The translations under genes and the position numbers were made by a program. The notes below the pieces were generated by a model. It saw nothing but the letters and a program-made list of their open reading frames with translations. It had not been told where the DNA came from and made no database searches. DNA of 64,000 nucleotides from contig NC_087064.1 in NCBI RefSeq assembly GCF_963678635.1, positions 14,233,599 through 14,297,598 of the forward strand, read 5' to 3'. The stretch is from Symsagittifera roscoffensis. Lineage: Eukaryota; Xenacoelomorpha; Acoela; Convolutidae. Shown piece by piece: positions 52,263 through 62,148 of this stretch (position 1 is the first letter of the stretch; every line of letters starts with the position of its first letter).

Positions 52263-53177
52263 ATGAAAGGAAAGATTTACTCTATCACACAGCTGACGGG
52301 GTGCAAGAGAAAAAACGAGGAGAAGATATTACACAAGCACAACCTCATCATATTACCTCAATTGTATCAGACAGAGGTGCTGTTCAGATCGCACGATCAG
52401 ATGGGGCACCAGGGGATAGACAAGGTGCAACAAAGAATACTTCACAGGTTCGATTGGCCAGGATTGAGGAAAGCTTGCGAGAGATGTTTGAATGCATGCC
52501 TGGCATGCCTGCAAGTGAAAGACCCAAGGAAGATGAAATTCCCACTCAAGTCGGTGGAAAGCACAGAATTTAATGAAGCGGTGCAGATAGACCATCAAAA
52601 GATCTGCATGACGGAGTCGGGGTATAACCAGATACTGGTTATAATAGACCACTTCACAAAGCTGGCAGAAGCGGTGTCGTGTCAAACAGCCTCGGCAGAG
52701 GAGACTTATGACCACTTGATAACCCATTGGATATCGATGTATGGTTGTCCAATGACTTTTCAGTCAGACAACGGCAAGGCCTTTGTGGGGGACTTGACTA
52801 AAGAATTAATGAAGAGGTCACACATTGCTCAAGCACACTCAACGACTTACCATCCTCAGACCAACGGGCTGGTAGAGAGACAGAATAGAACGTTGGTGAA
52901 TATGCTGAGGGTATACTGCTCAAGGTACATGACAGACTGGGATAAATATCTGCCGCAAGTCGTAGGGGCATACAACAGTACTCAACACTCAACAACGGGC
53001 ATCAGTCCTTTCATGATGTTGACAGGCAGAGAGAGAGCAATGCCCCTGACATTCTTTTACCCGGAATATGAAGGGAAGAGGACGTCGCCTCAAGCTTACG
53101 TGAAAGAAGCGATCAGGAGACAGCAGGAAATAAACGAGCTATGCACGAGGAATACTGCGCAAGCACAAATCAGATAG
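52263..53177 (+). CDS. Integrase, zinc module and catalytic core (element 3)
   Basis: In the same frame as RT after two stops. The H2C2 module (HNLIILPQLYQTEV, RSHDQMGHQG, CLACLQVKD) precedes the core with Asp110 (QIDHQK), Asp169 (SDNGKAF) and Glu205 (NGLVERQNR). The spacing between the last two is 35 residues, the canonical D-D(35)-E. The C-terminal part includes YNSTQHSTTGISPF. A TAG at 53,175 ends the segment where element 2 reads on. Confidence 0.92.
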   Translation: MKGKIYSITQLTGCKRKNEEKILHKHNLIILPQLYQTEVLFRSHDQMGHQGIDKVQQRILHRFDWPGLRKACERCLNACLACLQVKDPRKMKFPLKSVESTEFNEAVQIDHQKICMTESGYNQILVIIDHFTKLAEAVSCQTASAEETYDHLITHWISMYGCPMTFQSDNGKAFVGDLTKELMKRSHIAQAHSTTYHPQTNGLVERQNRTLVNMLRVYCSRYMTDWDKYLPQVVGAYNSTQHSTTGISPFMMLTGRERAMPLTFFYPEYEGKRTSPQAYVKEAIRRQQEINELCTRNTAQAQIR

Positions 53178-53531
53178 CGCAAGAAATATGATGAAAGGAT
53201 ATCACAGGCGAAGCCATATGAGGTGGGCCAGTACTTGTGGGTTTTCCAGAATGTCATACCGCCCAAAGGGACGAAGAAACCACTCAAGAAACGGAGAAGA
53301 TCATTCATGATAACGGAAGTACATCAACAAGGACGGTTCTACCGCTTGAGTACTGGGCGAGCAGCACATTATGAAATCCTGAAGCCTCATGTGCCATCCC
53401 CAGAAGACTGGTGTATACCAAAGGACATGGAGGGACTCGAGTACCTACTGATAGAGCCAGCATGTGAAGTGAACGAAAAAGGCATCAGAGAGAAAAATGA
53501 TGGCAATGAGAACTTGAGTTTGGAAAAATAG
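53178..53531 (+). pseudogene. Integrase C-terminal DNA-binding-like segment (element 3)
   Basis: Continues the integrase frame after the TAG. YLWVFQNVIPPKG, SFMITEVHQQGRFYRLS and LEYLLIEPACEVNEKG form a small beta-rich module like the GPY/F or SH3-like tail of gypsy integrases. A deletion of about seven bases at 53,525 shifts it out of frame with the macro-like extension. Confidence 0.7.
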
Positions 53532-53557
53532 AAGCAGACTCTGAAGCGGAATCTTTT

Positions 53558-54694
53558 GTGGAAGAAGACTGGAACGATCCGGAGCAAGGTGAGGTGCCGA
53601 AGTGGACAGAACCAGACTTATCAATACCAGCGGGGACAAGGAGTGGCAATCGCAAACGAACAGGCATGAGGTACAACAGGTACGGGGACGATTTCCTGAT
53701 TGATAACATACAGCCCGACGACTCAAGCAAAGAGCTGCTAAGTGTGGGCGAACTGGCGGCAGATGATGAATGGCAAATCATCAACGATAATGAACACTAC
53801 CCACAGGAAGATTACTCGACACCGGAGCGGGAGACGGATTTGGAACAGAGGGAGATAGAGAGGAGAGAGAATACGAACCTGAGGATATTAGAATGGATGC
53901 GCGATGTCAAGAACGGAAGCGACGAAGGACAAAGCATACAACAAGTTGACATATCAGCGGGAAAGCACATGAAAACGGAAGATCCTCTCTTCGGCTGGAC
54001 GGCAACAGACAGGCCGCTCGACATTCCGCCAGATAATTCAGACCCAGCATCATCGACGGGGACGTCGATAAATATTTATGTCCGGGGAGTGGGGGTAGGA
54101 CTTACCCACACCAAAAATTTGATGATAAAGAAACTCAGGGAAGTGAGAGAAACGAACGGACTGGAACTGGACGGGGAGGAGGCCGAGCCTACCATAGGAC
54201 GTAATTTCAAAACGAAGTTTGAAATACCAAACGAATACTCGGAAAATATCCTGATAACGGATAGTGACTTCATTCTGTCAGACAGGACTAGCGCAATCTG
54301 TATCACGGCGGACATGAGTTTCAAATCAAGACTGGAGGCTGATTTTAAGAGAGAGTACCAGAACGTGGAGTTTCTGTTTAGACAGAGACCGGGGCTGGGA
54401 GGAATGGCTGCGCTTCCACCATCAGTAGCACAAATCCCGGACAAATACCTGTGCTTCCTAGTGACGAGGGTCAATGACAGGAACACGATCGATCCTGAAC
54501 ACGCGATGTTGGCACTAACAAGACTACGAGACTTCATGATTGAAAGAAGGATAATGGAGGTCTCAATGCCGGTGCATGACCCAAACAGGGGCGAATTGAG
54601 CCCAAGGGAATTGTACGCTATCCTACACGTGGTCTTCGCAGAAACGGAGATAATGGTACATCTTCATAAGAAATACTACTTGAGCATCGCCTGA
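53558..54694 (+). CDS. Pol C-terminal extension with macro-like domain (element 3)
   Basis: An acidic linker (residues 1-225, with EDWNDPEQGEVPKW and DEWQIINDNE) leads to a macro-like domain of about 150 residues (54,241-54,691). The order of elements follows TARG1/Poa1p-type macrodomains: SDFILSDRTSAICITAD, ADFKREY, the Gly turn RPGLGGMAALP, KYLCFLVTRV, a helix with LALTRLRDFMIER, VSMPVHDPNRG, then ELYAILHVVFAETEIMVHL. The usual Gly-Ala-Gly-Ile and Gly-Cys-Gly loops are not conserved, so ADP-ribose binding is uncertain. It ends at TGA 54,692, conserved with element 2. Confidence 0.7.
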   Translation: MEEDWNDPEQGEVPKWTEPDLSIPAGTRSGNRKRTGMRYNRYGDDFLIDNIQPDDSSKELLSVGELAADDEWQIINDNEHYPQEDYSTPERETDLEQREIERRENTNLRILEWMRDVKNGSDEGQSIQQVDISAGKHMKTEDPLFGWTATDRPLDIPPDNSDPASSTGTSINIYVRGVGVGLTHTKNLMIKKLREVRETNGLELDGEEAEPTIGRNFKTKFEIPNEYSENILITDSDFILSDRTSAICITADMSFKSRLEADFKREYQNVEFLFRQRPGLGGMAALPPSVAQIPDKYLCFLVTRVNDRNTIDPEHAMLALTRLRDFMIERRIMEVSMPVHDPNRGELSPRELYAILHVVFAETEIMVHLHKKYYLSIA

Positions 54695-55206
54695 GTCGGG
54701 TACACGGGGGTCTCGAGTTGGGTATGATGGGAAGATCTCGAGTTAGGGGTGGGGGTACAAAACAGGTAAAAGGATCTTAAAGGTGATTGGCATGACAATT
54801 AAATTTTAAATGATTGATGGTGCTAAAACATAAAATGAATCTGCATGCTTTTAGAAAATTTCCAATTGAACTATTTTAGTAGAACGAAAGGGAAAGGGTT
54901 TTAACTATAGTGGCAAGGGGGGTTTTAGGTTAGGAACATAGCCTGTTAGTCTAAAAATTGAGTGTTATTTTCAGATTGGTTTCGTAAAGTCAAATTGACT
55001 ACCCAACTACATTCAAATGAAAGAAAGGAAGTCCTTGAACGAACACACAAGTTGAATAACGCTTCAAGAAGTTAATTTTCAAGTACTCAAGTTGCTAAGG
55101 TAATTCACAAGTTGCTAAGGTAATTCACAAGTTGCTAAGGTAATTCACAAGTTGCTAAGGTAATTCACAAGTTGCTAATACTCAAGATCATCTAGAAGTT
55201 ACAAAA
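54695..55206 (+). promoter_or_regulatory. Conserved-length gap between pol and accessory ORF, with tandem repeat (element 3)
   Basis: No gene is seen. At 55,089-55,178 a 20-base unit, CAAGTTGCTAAGGTAATTCA, is repeated about four and a half times just before the accessory ATG. The 24-base array of element 2 at the same place shares CAAGTTG and GGTAA, so both arose from the same seed. Confidence 0.5.
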
Positions 55207-56154
55207 ATGGCAGATCAATTCTGGAAGTCCATGCCATCGGCTCTGAAAAGGCCCACACTTGATGAGTTATACAGACGCCTGAGGGATCTGGATTACACTC
55301 AAGTGGATGAGAGAATGGCGGTGATGCTGAACGCCATCCTCCAATTGTAAGAACAGGGCGAAAGCCGGTAGTCTGCAACAGAAGCGGTTCTAATGGTCGG
55401 CTACACCACTGATGGAATATCCAACCAAGAGCAAACCAGATGGCTGTCCTGGAATGTGGATGGAGGAATAAGGGGATTCGACTTGGCAAGGAACCCTGGC
55501 TTGAGCAACAACACCGAGTATGGCGCAGGTGAGTTACCACTACCGATCAGACCATCAGCCAGATCTACAGGCCAGAGCACGAGTAAGATGCCATCAATGA
55601 CGCGAGCGCAACAAACGGGGGAAGCGTATCCTGACCTCAGTACTATGAAGAGAGAGCTTGAGAGGACTCAGCGGGAGAGGAACAAGGCGAACCTCGACCG
55701 GGATCAAGCGAAGCTTGAGAGAGATCAGGCAAAACTGGAGAGGGATCAAGCGGTCGTCGAAAAGGACCAAGAGCGGAGGGAACTGGATATGCTGAAAGCT
55801 GAGCATCTACAAGAACAAAGAGTGCGAGAGAATGCCGCGAATTGTGAGCAGCTGAAGTCGGAACGTGAGAGAATCCAGCAACGACAACGCGAGCTCGATA
55901 TGCAGAAAGGGGCTAAGCCCAAGGAGCGAATGGTTACCGGCTCAAGGCCAGAGTCGCGTATGGAGGTGCAGGAAGCTCCCAGATCGAAGGGACGATTTAA
56001 CCTTCACCGCGCGGCTCAAGAGCATATGAATGAGGGGTTGGAGGTGTGGATACCAACTGAATCAACGTCCTCCCTGCGTGGCCTAGAGACAAACAATACG
56101 CCCATTGATGGACGTCGCACTGCCCGGGTATACCCCAAGTTCAACCCCGAGTAG
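55207..56154 (+). pseudogene. Coiled-coil N-terminal module of the accessory ORF (element 3)
   Basis: Starts at ATG 55,207 (MADQFWKSMPSAL), as in element 2. Two stops at about 55,348 and 55,369 interrupt it, then an open frame from 55,393 carries LMVGYTTDGISNQEQTRWL and a coiled coil with repeated LERDQAKLERDQA units (about residues 90-190 of that part). Near 56,090 a frame change replaces the conserved MDVALPG ending. Confidence 0.65.
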
Positions 56155-57502
56155 TAGTCAGGTGAGCGGTAGCTCGTCACGACTGAAAGAATTGAACGAG
56201 AGGCTACAGCTAAGGATTCGTGAGAGTCCAGCAAGAGTGGAGCTACCCCCGACGTGGAGGGAGCAACCTATCAGGAGTGTGGTGATCTCAAGCTACAAGA
56301 AGAAAACAGAAGGCAGATACCATAGCCACAATCGTATGGGTTGGAGCACGGCACAGAGAGTCAGTAGGGATTGCTTCTATGATGCGGCTTGGGTGGAATA
56401 CCTCACGCAGCCACGTGTGCCAGAGGGGGCGGTCCACCTGATCATAGGGGACAGCTTGCTGCGGGTGCTGACCCGGATTCAATCACATTGGCAAACGGGG
56501 ATCTTGAGTTTCGCTGGAGCTGCGACGTCACATATGTTGGCAACACTTGAGATGCTAGGGATGGCAAGAGTGTACACTCTAATGATCGGGACGAATGACG
56601 TGTCCAGGGGGGAGGCCAGGAAGGTGACGAGGCTACATGACAAGATGAGCTGCATCCTTGAGGAATTGCGGATTCAAATGGATCCTGCCATTCTCATGGT
56701 GTGCACCATTCCTTACAACATGAAGGCGGACCAACAAGCGATGGAGATGAACACGAAGGTGCAAAACCTGAACGAAATAATCAGGCAAATACATCAAAGG
56801 AGTGTCCTCACCGTTGGATTACTGGACGTAGCCAAGCAGATGGAGCGATCTGTTTTCCCCGACGACGCATCCTCAGACGGGATTCACTTTGACAGGCCCA
56901 GGGGAGTAGAGTGGTTGAATGATGTCTTCCAAAGGCACATAAGCGCGTTGGAGGCAGAGTTGCTAGAGACGGCCCAATTCACGTTCGGGCCACCCCCAAA
57001 TCCACTTTTCTTCAACCCGAGAGCGACGGCCGATTCTAGAGACAGCTCGAGGAGCAGCGGGACCAGATTACCAGGCGCAGCACCCATGGAGGCCGAGGAG
57101 GCAACGTCATCAACTCCTCAGAGTTCGCTAATATCCTCGGTGGTGGTGGTGGAGAGCAAGAGGGTGGAGAGGCTAGCGGAGACCAGTAGGTCGAGATATG
57201 TGGAGAAGGTGAAAGAGCTGGACTTGGAAGATCTGGAGTGCAGGCAAGAGTTGGCGGAAGCTTTGGGTCGTGAGCGGGTGTCACATGAAGACTTGGGTAG
57301 ACACCAGTGCGTGGACTGGTTGAAGGCTCACGAGACGCATTTCTCAAGAGCGAAAATAATGGACAGGGAGGATCTGACTGGGATTCCCACAAAAGCGGTC
57401 ATGGGTCCCATCAATTACAGGCCTCTCAAGTTGCTGGGGAGTCCGGGGTCGTGGTGGAGCCTCCCAAGCATCGAACAAGCATTGCCAGAATTAGGTTGGT
57501 AA
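56105..57502 (+). CDS. SGNH (GDSL-type) hydrolase domain in accessory ORF (element 3)
   Basis: A 465-codon frame beginning MMDVALPGYTP, in the phase that continues the coiled-coil module of element 2. SGNH residues: Ser117 in GDSLLRVL, Gly in SFAGAAT, Asn164 in IGTND, Asp258 and His261 in SDGIHFDRPRG. All four catalytic blocks are present although the rest of the element is decayed. The family hydrolyses esters by a Ser-His-Asp mechanism. The segment after residue 300 is Ser-rich, then DWLKAHETHFSRAK. A frameshift at about 57,450 ends the match to element 2. Target and cellular location are unknown, and no signal peptide is seen. Confidence 0.85.
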   Translation: MMDVALPGYTPSSTPSSSQVSGSSSRLKELNERLQLRIRESPARVELPPTWREQPIRSVVISSYKKKTEGRYHSHNRMGWSTAQRVSRDCFYDAAWVEYLTQPRVPEGAVHLIIGDSLLRVLTRIQSHWQTGILSFAGAATSHMLATLEMLGMARVYTLMIGTNDVSRGEARKVTRLHDKMSCILEELRIQMDPAILMVCTIPYNMKADQQAMEMNTKVQNLNEIIRQIHQRSVLTVGLLDVAKQMERSVFPDDASSDGIHFDRPRGVEWLNDVFQRHISALEAELLETAQFTFGPPPNPLFFNPRATADSRDSSRSSGTRLPGAAPMEAEEATSSTPQSSLISSVVVVESKRVERLAETSRSRYVEKVKELDLEDLECRQELAEALGRERVSHEDLGRHQCVDWLKAHETHFSRAKIMDREDLTGIPTKAVMGPINYRPLKLLGSPGSWWSLPSIEQALPELGW

Positions 57503-57549
57503 CTCCAGCACAGTTGAGGGTGGTGGACAAACTGTTGGACCCAAGGTAG

Positions 57550-59067
57550 ATGGAACTGCCGGACGCCGCCTATGAGGGTACGAGGTTGGCAGACGATCCT
57601 AGATACGGAAAACCCTGCGGGAACACCCAGTTGGTCAAGACCCTGGCAGTTTATGACAGAGCAGATCCAGCCGCTGCGAGGGTTATCATCATAGCGGGAT
57701 CGGACTTTGAGGGAAGGTCTCCCAAGTTGTTTTGGCCGGAAACTTTGATATACTCACTACCGGGAGCGGAGCTGAACCAAATGTTAGCCTTGGTGGTAGC
57801 AATAAAAACGGAGATGCCTTGCGAGCCCGAACTACTACTGTTTGCGGGAATGAATGATCACCTGCATGCGACAGGGTTTCTTGACCAGCTCAAGGGTGAT
57901 GAACCAGCGCCGAAGAGAATCTGGGAAGCTATCCAGACGTTATTTGCAGCGATGAACGAGGTACAAGAGAACGTTGCCTCACGATTTGGTTCCAAGACAA
58001 GAGTGGTGTTCACGACGTCCCCCGGGTACGCGAGCATGCCTCCCGCTCTGCAATTTGTATATGCGGTCTTGATCTTGATAGCTGAAGGGAATGGGTGGCG
58101 TATCCTGATGGCAGCTCCCAATCGGGAGTTGGAACCGACGAACTTGAGACTTCGCAAGTCAGAACTGGCGGCGGCGTGGGCGGATGTGTCCCACGCGTTG
58201 AGGGGCTTCTACGAGTTGGCAGATATCCTCATTGTATTGGACGAGGTCCTGTTGCTGGAGATATCAAACTTCGCCAGGCAACTCAAGCTCAGTCCGGCTA
58301 TAGGGGATGATCATCCAATAGTAACTCACCTGACGGCCAGCCTGTGGTTTCGAAGCATGGAGTTAACTATCACAAGCTCCACCAGTAGGTCTAGAGGACC
58401 GAGCAATGAAAGGAAGAACGTGGCCGCAACGGAGAAGCAACTGGAGTCGATGATGTATCGACTGACACAAGAAAGAGGCAGATGGCCCTTCCTGACACCA
58501 AGATTGGAAAACGCTACGGAGAAGACGAGGGAGAATGCTCCACCACTTGTGAAGCAAATCTGGGATTTTCTTGAGGAGCAGCTGGAAGTAGCCGAGAAAA
58601 GGGAAATGACGGTGGCAAGGTTCGTCACAGCGGTCATTGAGGTCACGATTGGAGGATTCTGGAGGGAGCACGGAAAGGGTGAGCTGAAGACGAGGAGGGA
58701 TCACGAGATTCTTGAGTTCTTGAGTCCTTGTTGGGGAAAGGAGTTCATGGCTGGAGTGTTCAGTGCAAAAGAGACTATCTTTGGAGCCTTTATACAAGAA
58801 ATCCTGAACATGCCCATCAGCCTGTTGTTGGCACTGTACCTGGTTTACCCGAGGTACCTATTCAATATGGGCCCAGCGTACATGTTCAGTCGGGGTGTGG
58901 AAACACTCCGGATTGACGGATATTTGGCGTTGGTGCTTCTAACCCATGGTGAATTGGTGTCATTTCATCGGCTAATGAAATATGGGAGCCCCTGTCGATG
59001 GGAAAAACCCACTCGAGCATTGACACCTATTCGTATAAGTGTGCTGCCGGGCGGAAGACGCTGCTAG
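57550..59067 (+). CDS. Second, degenerate SGNH-like domain and following region (element 3)
   Basis: A 505-codon open frame preceded in the same frame by 57,454-57,546, which ends in a TAG replacing a Glu codon. It reads RVIIIAGSDFEG, SLPGAELNQMLAL, LLLFAGMNDHLHATG, VVFTTSPGYASMPPALQF and IGDDHPIVTHLTASLWF. Spacing and pattern resemble SGNH blocks I, II, III and V, but the GDS nucleophile motif is replaced by GSD. The remainder has EVTIGGFWREHGKGE and a hydrophobic helix SLLLALYLVYPRYLF. It could be a noncatalytic or altered paralogue of the first domain. The family call is tentative. Confidence 0.6.
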   Translation: MELPDAAYEGTRLADDPRYGKPCGNTQLVKTLAVYDRADPAAARVIIIAGSDFEGRSPKLFWPETLIYSLPGAELNQMLALVVAIKTEMPCEPELLLFAGMNDHLHATGFLDQLKGDEPAPKRIWEAIQTLFAAMNEVQENVASRFGSKTRVVFTTSPGYASMPPALQFVYAVLILIAEGNGWRILMAAPNRELEPTNLRLRKSELAAAWADVSHALRGFYELADILIVLDEVLLLEISNFARQLKLSPAIGDDHPIVTHLTASLWFRSMELTITSSTSRSRGPSNERKNVAATEKQLESMMYRLTQERGRWPFLTPRLENATEKTRENAPPLVKQIWDFLEEQLEVAEKREMTVARFVTAVIEVTIGGFWREHGKGELKTRRDHEILEFLSPCWGKEFMAGVFSAKETIFGAFIQEILNMPISLLLALYLVYPRYLFNMGPAYMFSRGVETLRIDGYLALVLLTHGELVSFHRLMKYGSPCRWEKPTRALTPIRISVLPGGRRC

Positions 59068-59444
59068 TGCAGTACCTCCTGATGCAGAACCGACACCTGA
59101 CTGGTGAAGAAAAGAACCCAACGACGCGAGATGAATGGAGGAAAGTGAATGAGGGCATGCCTACGTTGACAGACCTGTGCCTGGCCATGAGATCGGACCC
59201 CATGGGGATTATCCGGGGGCTAGAAGAGGTCGTAACCTGCATTTATGGACCGGCCGTGACGTACGCGTTTCCAGATCCTCTGGTGACAACTTATCGCTAC
59301 TCAGTGACCCACTTGAGCTTCATAAGTATACTGGATGGGACGACACTCAATTGGTGTCAGCAAGAGGTGCTGAGGGCACAAATGAGCAACACGGTGCTCT
59401 TCGGAAAAGTGAAGGATCCGGAGTTGATGGTATACAGTTTCTGA
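58998..59444 (+). pseudogene. Accessory ORF, middle segment (element 3)
   Basis: Continues the previous segment after a frame change near 58,995. Conserved with 19,930-20,390: YSYKCAAGRKTLL, LTDLCLAMRSDP, CIYGPAVTYAFPDPL and EVLRAQMSNTVLFGKV. It ends at a TGA where element 2 has Arg. No family is recognised. Confidence 0.55.
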
Positions 59445-59462
59445 GGACAACTGCAGTGTAGG

Positions 59463-60805
59463 ATGGAAGGTAAACACGAAGGCCCCATCGAAACTTACCC
59501 CAAGTTTTGGAACCTAAATCCCCTGACGGCGAGTGGACAAGAGGTCTTTAGAATTCCCGCATGGAAGAAAAGCTTCGAGTTGGTGAAGAGGGAGCTAGAG
59601 GCAATACTGGAGAAGGAAGTCCTACCAACAAGCATTCCAGAGTTCCCAACAGTGAGGAGAATGACCCTGGGGATGAACAGTTCCCTGATGGTCCCGTCCC
59701 TGTTCGCGAGAGCAGCGGCTGAAGAGCAACAGAGGGAGTTCATTGATGGCTGGGATCCCCTATTCATCGGTTACACTGCAGCAGTTTATTTTCACACTAG
59801 CGATATAAAAACAAACTCATGGACGACTCAAGCAAAGAAAATGAGAGGCTCGATGCCCCCCGAAATTCGAGGTGCGAGAGGTCTTGAGAACACTTGAGCG
59901 GGCGGGTCTGGAGAACATATTGCCGGTGTGGGATGATGGCAGGATGATAGTGGAGGAAGGACACATTGCACGAGATGAAGTTTGCCACGAGAAGATACCG
60001 GGCACCTTACGGACTGGAGCAAGTGGAGATGAGACAGGAGGGGAAGGAGCTGGAGGCAGCAGGCCCATTGTATGTGGCTCTGACAGAGTACAAGAAACCG
60101 GGTCCGGCGACACCATCACCCCTGTCGGTGGGCACCCCTGGGGATAAAAGGAGCGGCCCTGTAGAAGATCGATTCAGGAGAATTCTTGAGAGAAGAAGAG
60201 TAGAATCAGGAGAGGAAAGCATGGACGAGACTCTCAGCGAGGCAGGAGAGGATATGGAAGTGGGAAACACACCGGAGCCAAAGCCATCAGAGGAGGAACT
60301 CACTACTCAAGAACTGTTGAAGGATCTGAGCGGAGAAAATTGGGCAGACACTGCCACGCCACCTCTGACCTCATCTCCCCGCAAGAATCTAGAGTTACCA
60401 CTGACGAGCGAGACTCCTAATATGGGAATGATATTCCTGAGCGCAGAAGGAAGGGAGAAGAACACCTTCGAGGGAAACAGGGATGCGTTCCTAGGCCTTC
60501 TGGACAAGGACGCTTGGCGAGAGTTCTTGAGCGATTTCAATCAAGAAGTGAATGACGAGATCACATTGGATGATTTCAAGGAAGAGCTGTGGGACACGGT
60601 GGTGAAGTTTGGAGAGCCTGTCCTGATGGGGACAGGTCTGGAGGAGAAAGCTAGAGGAGAACTGCTGAGCAAGATGGTCGAGTTGAGAAAGGCATCACGG
60701 AAGACCAAAGAGGACGAATGTAAAGACAGCTCTACTCTGAAACAAAAAACTGTCAATAAAATAATTGAAAGTGTAAGGGGGATGAGGTCGAAACTAGTAA
60801 TATAA
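59463..60805 (+). pseudogene. Accessory ORF, segment with Glu-rich tail (element 3)
   Basis: Frames 59,463-59,897 and 59,966-60,805, with a shift near 59,880. Contains FPTVRRMTLGMNSSL, GWDPLFIGYTAAVYFHT, RYRAPYGLEQVEM, an acidic stretch ESMDETLSEAGEDMEVG and helical segments up to 60,805. Collinear with 18,570-19,850 of element 2. Function unknown. Confidence 0.55.
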
Positions 60806-60850
60806 TTAAAAGTACTAATATCCTTAAGGCTCGAGAAGGGGGGGCAAGAG

Positions 60851-62146
60851 TTGGAAGGGTCGGATGGAGACAAAGAAGTCGAATCAGTGATGATAACGGC
60901 AACGCCCCCAAGTAAAGACGTGAGGTCTCGCAAGAGGAAGAGAGAGGTGGAGGGATTGGGTAGTCCTTCAGCGGATGCGGTCTCGGAGAAAAACTTGAGA
61001 GAGACGGCCCCCATGGTTCTGGCACGATGGAAGACAGCAGCCTACAAGAGTAGCTACGAACCAAGGAAACTGCTCGAGGTAGAAAGAGAGATGGAGATCC
61101 CCACCAGCCCAACAACGGAAGAAGACTTCAAGCCTCAGAGGACAAAAATGAAACGAGGTTGGACGAGCGGGCAGACATGGGAAGTAGACGTCGGCAAAGA
61201 ATGGGTCTCAAATGAACATCAGGCCACTGGGAAGCAAGTGACTAGCGATCCTCTTGAGAATAATATAACGAGGAACACCTCCCGACCGTGGTGGGTGGCC
61301 CTGGAAACATTGAAGGAATTGGAAGATTGCCCAAAGAAGCTCGACAGTGGAGAGTCACGCAAACGACGCAACTGGGTTACCCAGCAGAAGGCTGACATCA
61401 ACAAATTGGAATTGGGGAGCCAACTGAAGAGAACTTGGCAGAACTTGTTGAGGGATCATTTCGAAGAAGCGATGAGAACATCCTCATCGGCATCGCCATT
61501 GATGGCGAATCCCTTCATTAGAACCGCAGGACAATTGATGTTCGCGTGGAGCCTGGTGGGAATAGAGTTAGAGACACTGACGTCGTATGATAAGTTGAAA
61601 TTGGGAGGCAAGAATCTGGAGTTGTATCAAGTGCTGATGCAACATGTTGCTAGGGATAACTCAGGCTTAAGTCTGGCAAGGAGGAAAGATGCTACCTGTT
61701 TCTTGAGGTGGATAATGTCGATGATGACTGACAGTACCATCCTAGCATGTCACCAAAGAGCAATCGGAAGCAAGACGGTGGAAAGGAGAGTCTCAGCAGT
61801 CATCTTGAACGTATACCAGAGTACTGGGATAGAAAAGGAGGATGGTTCCAGGCAGTCTCTAGAGAGCCACAGGAAGTTAGATGAGATACGGAGATTCTAC
61901 AACAAGAAGTTCGAGGAGAAACACGACGTACACGGTAGCTTGGCCTCGTCAGGAGAGTACTTGAAACCCAACAAAAAGGGAGAGTACCAGTATGGTTCTG
62001 GAGTAATGGGGATGGCATACAACCCTTTCCTGGACTCGGAAGCCGGAGACGCTCACAGAAACTACGAGGTGGCGGAGCTGCTGAAGTTCTGGACAGAGAA
62101 GATAGTGGAGATAGACACTGTAGAGAGAGAGAGAGACCTAGCTTAG
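60851..62146 (+). CDS. Accessory ORF, basic middle block (element 3)
   Basis: The longest uninterrupted frame of this part, 431 codons, covering what is split over 17,248-18,540 in element 2. A nuclear-signal-like SRKRKREVEGL near residue 25 is followed by WKTAAYKSSYEPRK, RPWWVALETLKELEDC, LMANPFIRTAGQLMFAWSLVG, ATCFLRWIMSMM and KKGEYQYGSGVMGMAYNPF. It is mostly helical and charged and no family is recognised. It ends at a TAG absent from element 2. Confidence 0.6.
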   Translation: MEGSDGDKEVESVMITATPPSKDVRSRKRKREVEGLGSPSADAVSEKNLRETAPMVLARWKTAAYKSSYEPRKLLEVEREMEIPTSPTTEEDFKPQRTKMKRGWTSGQTWEVDVGKEWVSNEHQATGKQVTSDPLENNITRNTSRPWWVALETLKELEDCPKKLDSGESRKRRNWVTQQKADINKLELGSQLKRTWQNLLRDHFEEAMRTSSSASPLMANPFIRTAGQLMFAWSLVGIELETLTSYDKLKLGGKNLELYQVLMQHVARDNSGLSLARRKDATCFLRWIMSMMTDSTILACHQRAIGSKTVERRVSAVILNVYQSTGIEKEDGSRQSLESHRKLDEIRRFYNKKFEEKHDVHGSLASSGEYLKPNKKGEYQYGSGVMGMAYNPFLDSEAGDAHRNYEVAELLKFWTEKIVEIDTVERERDLA

Positions 62147-62148
62147 GT

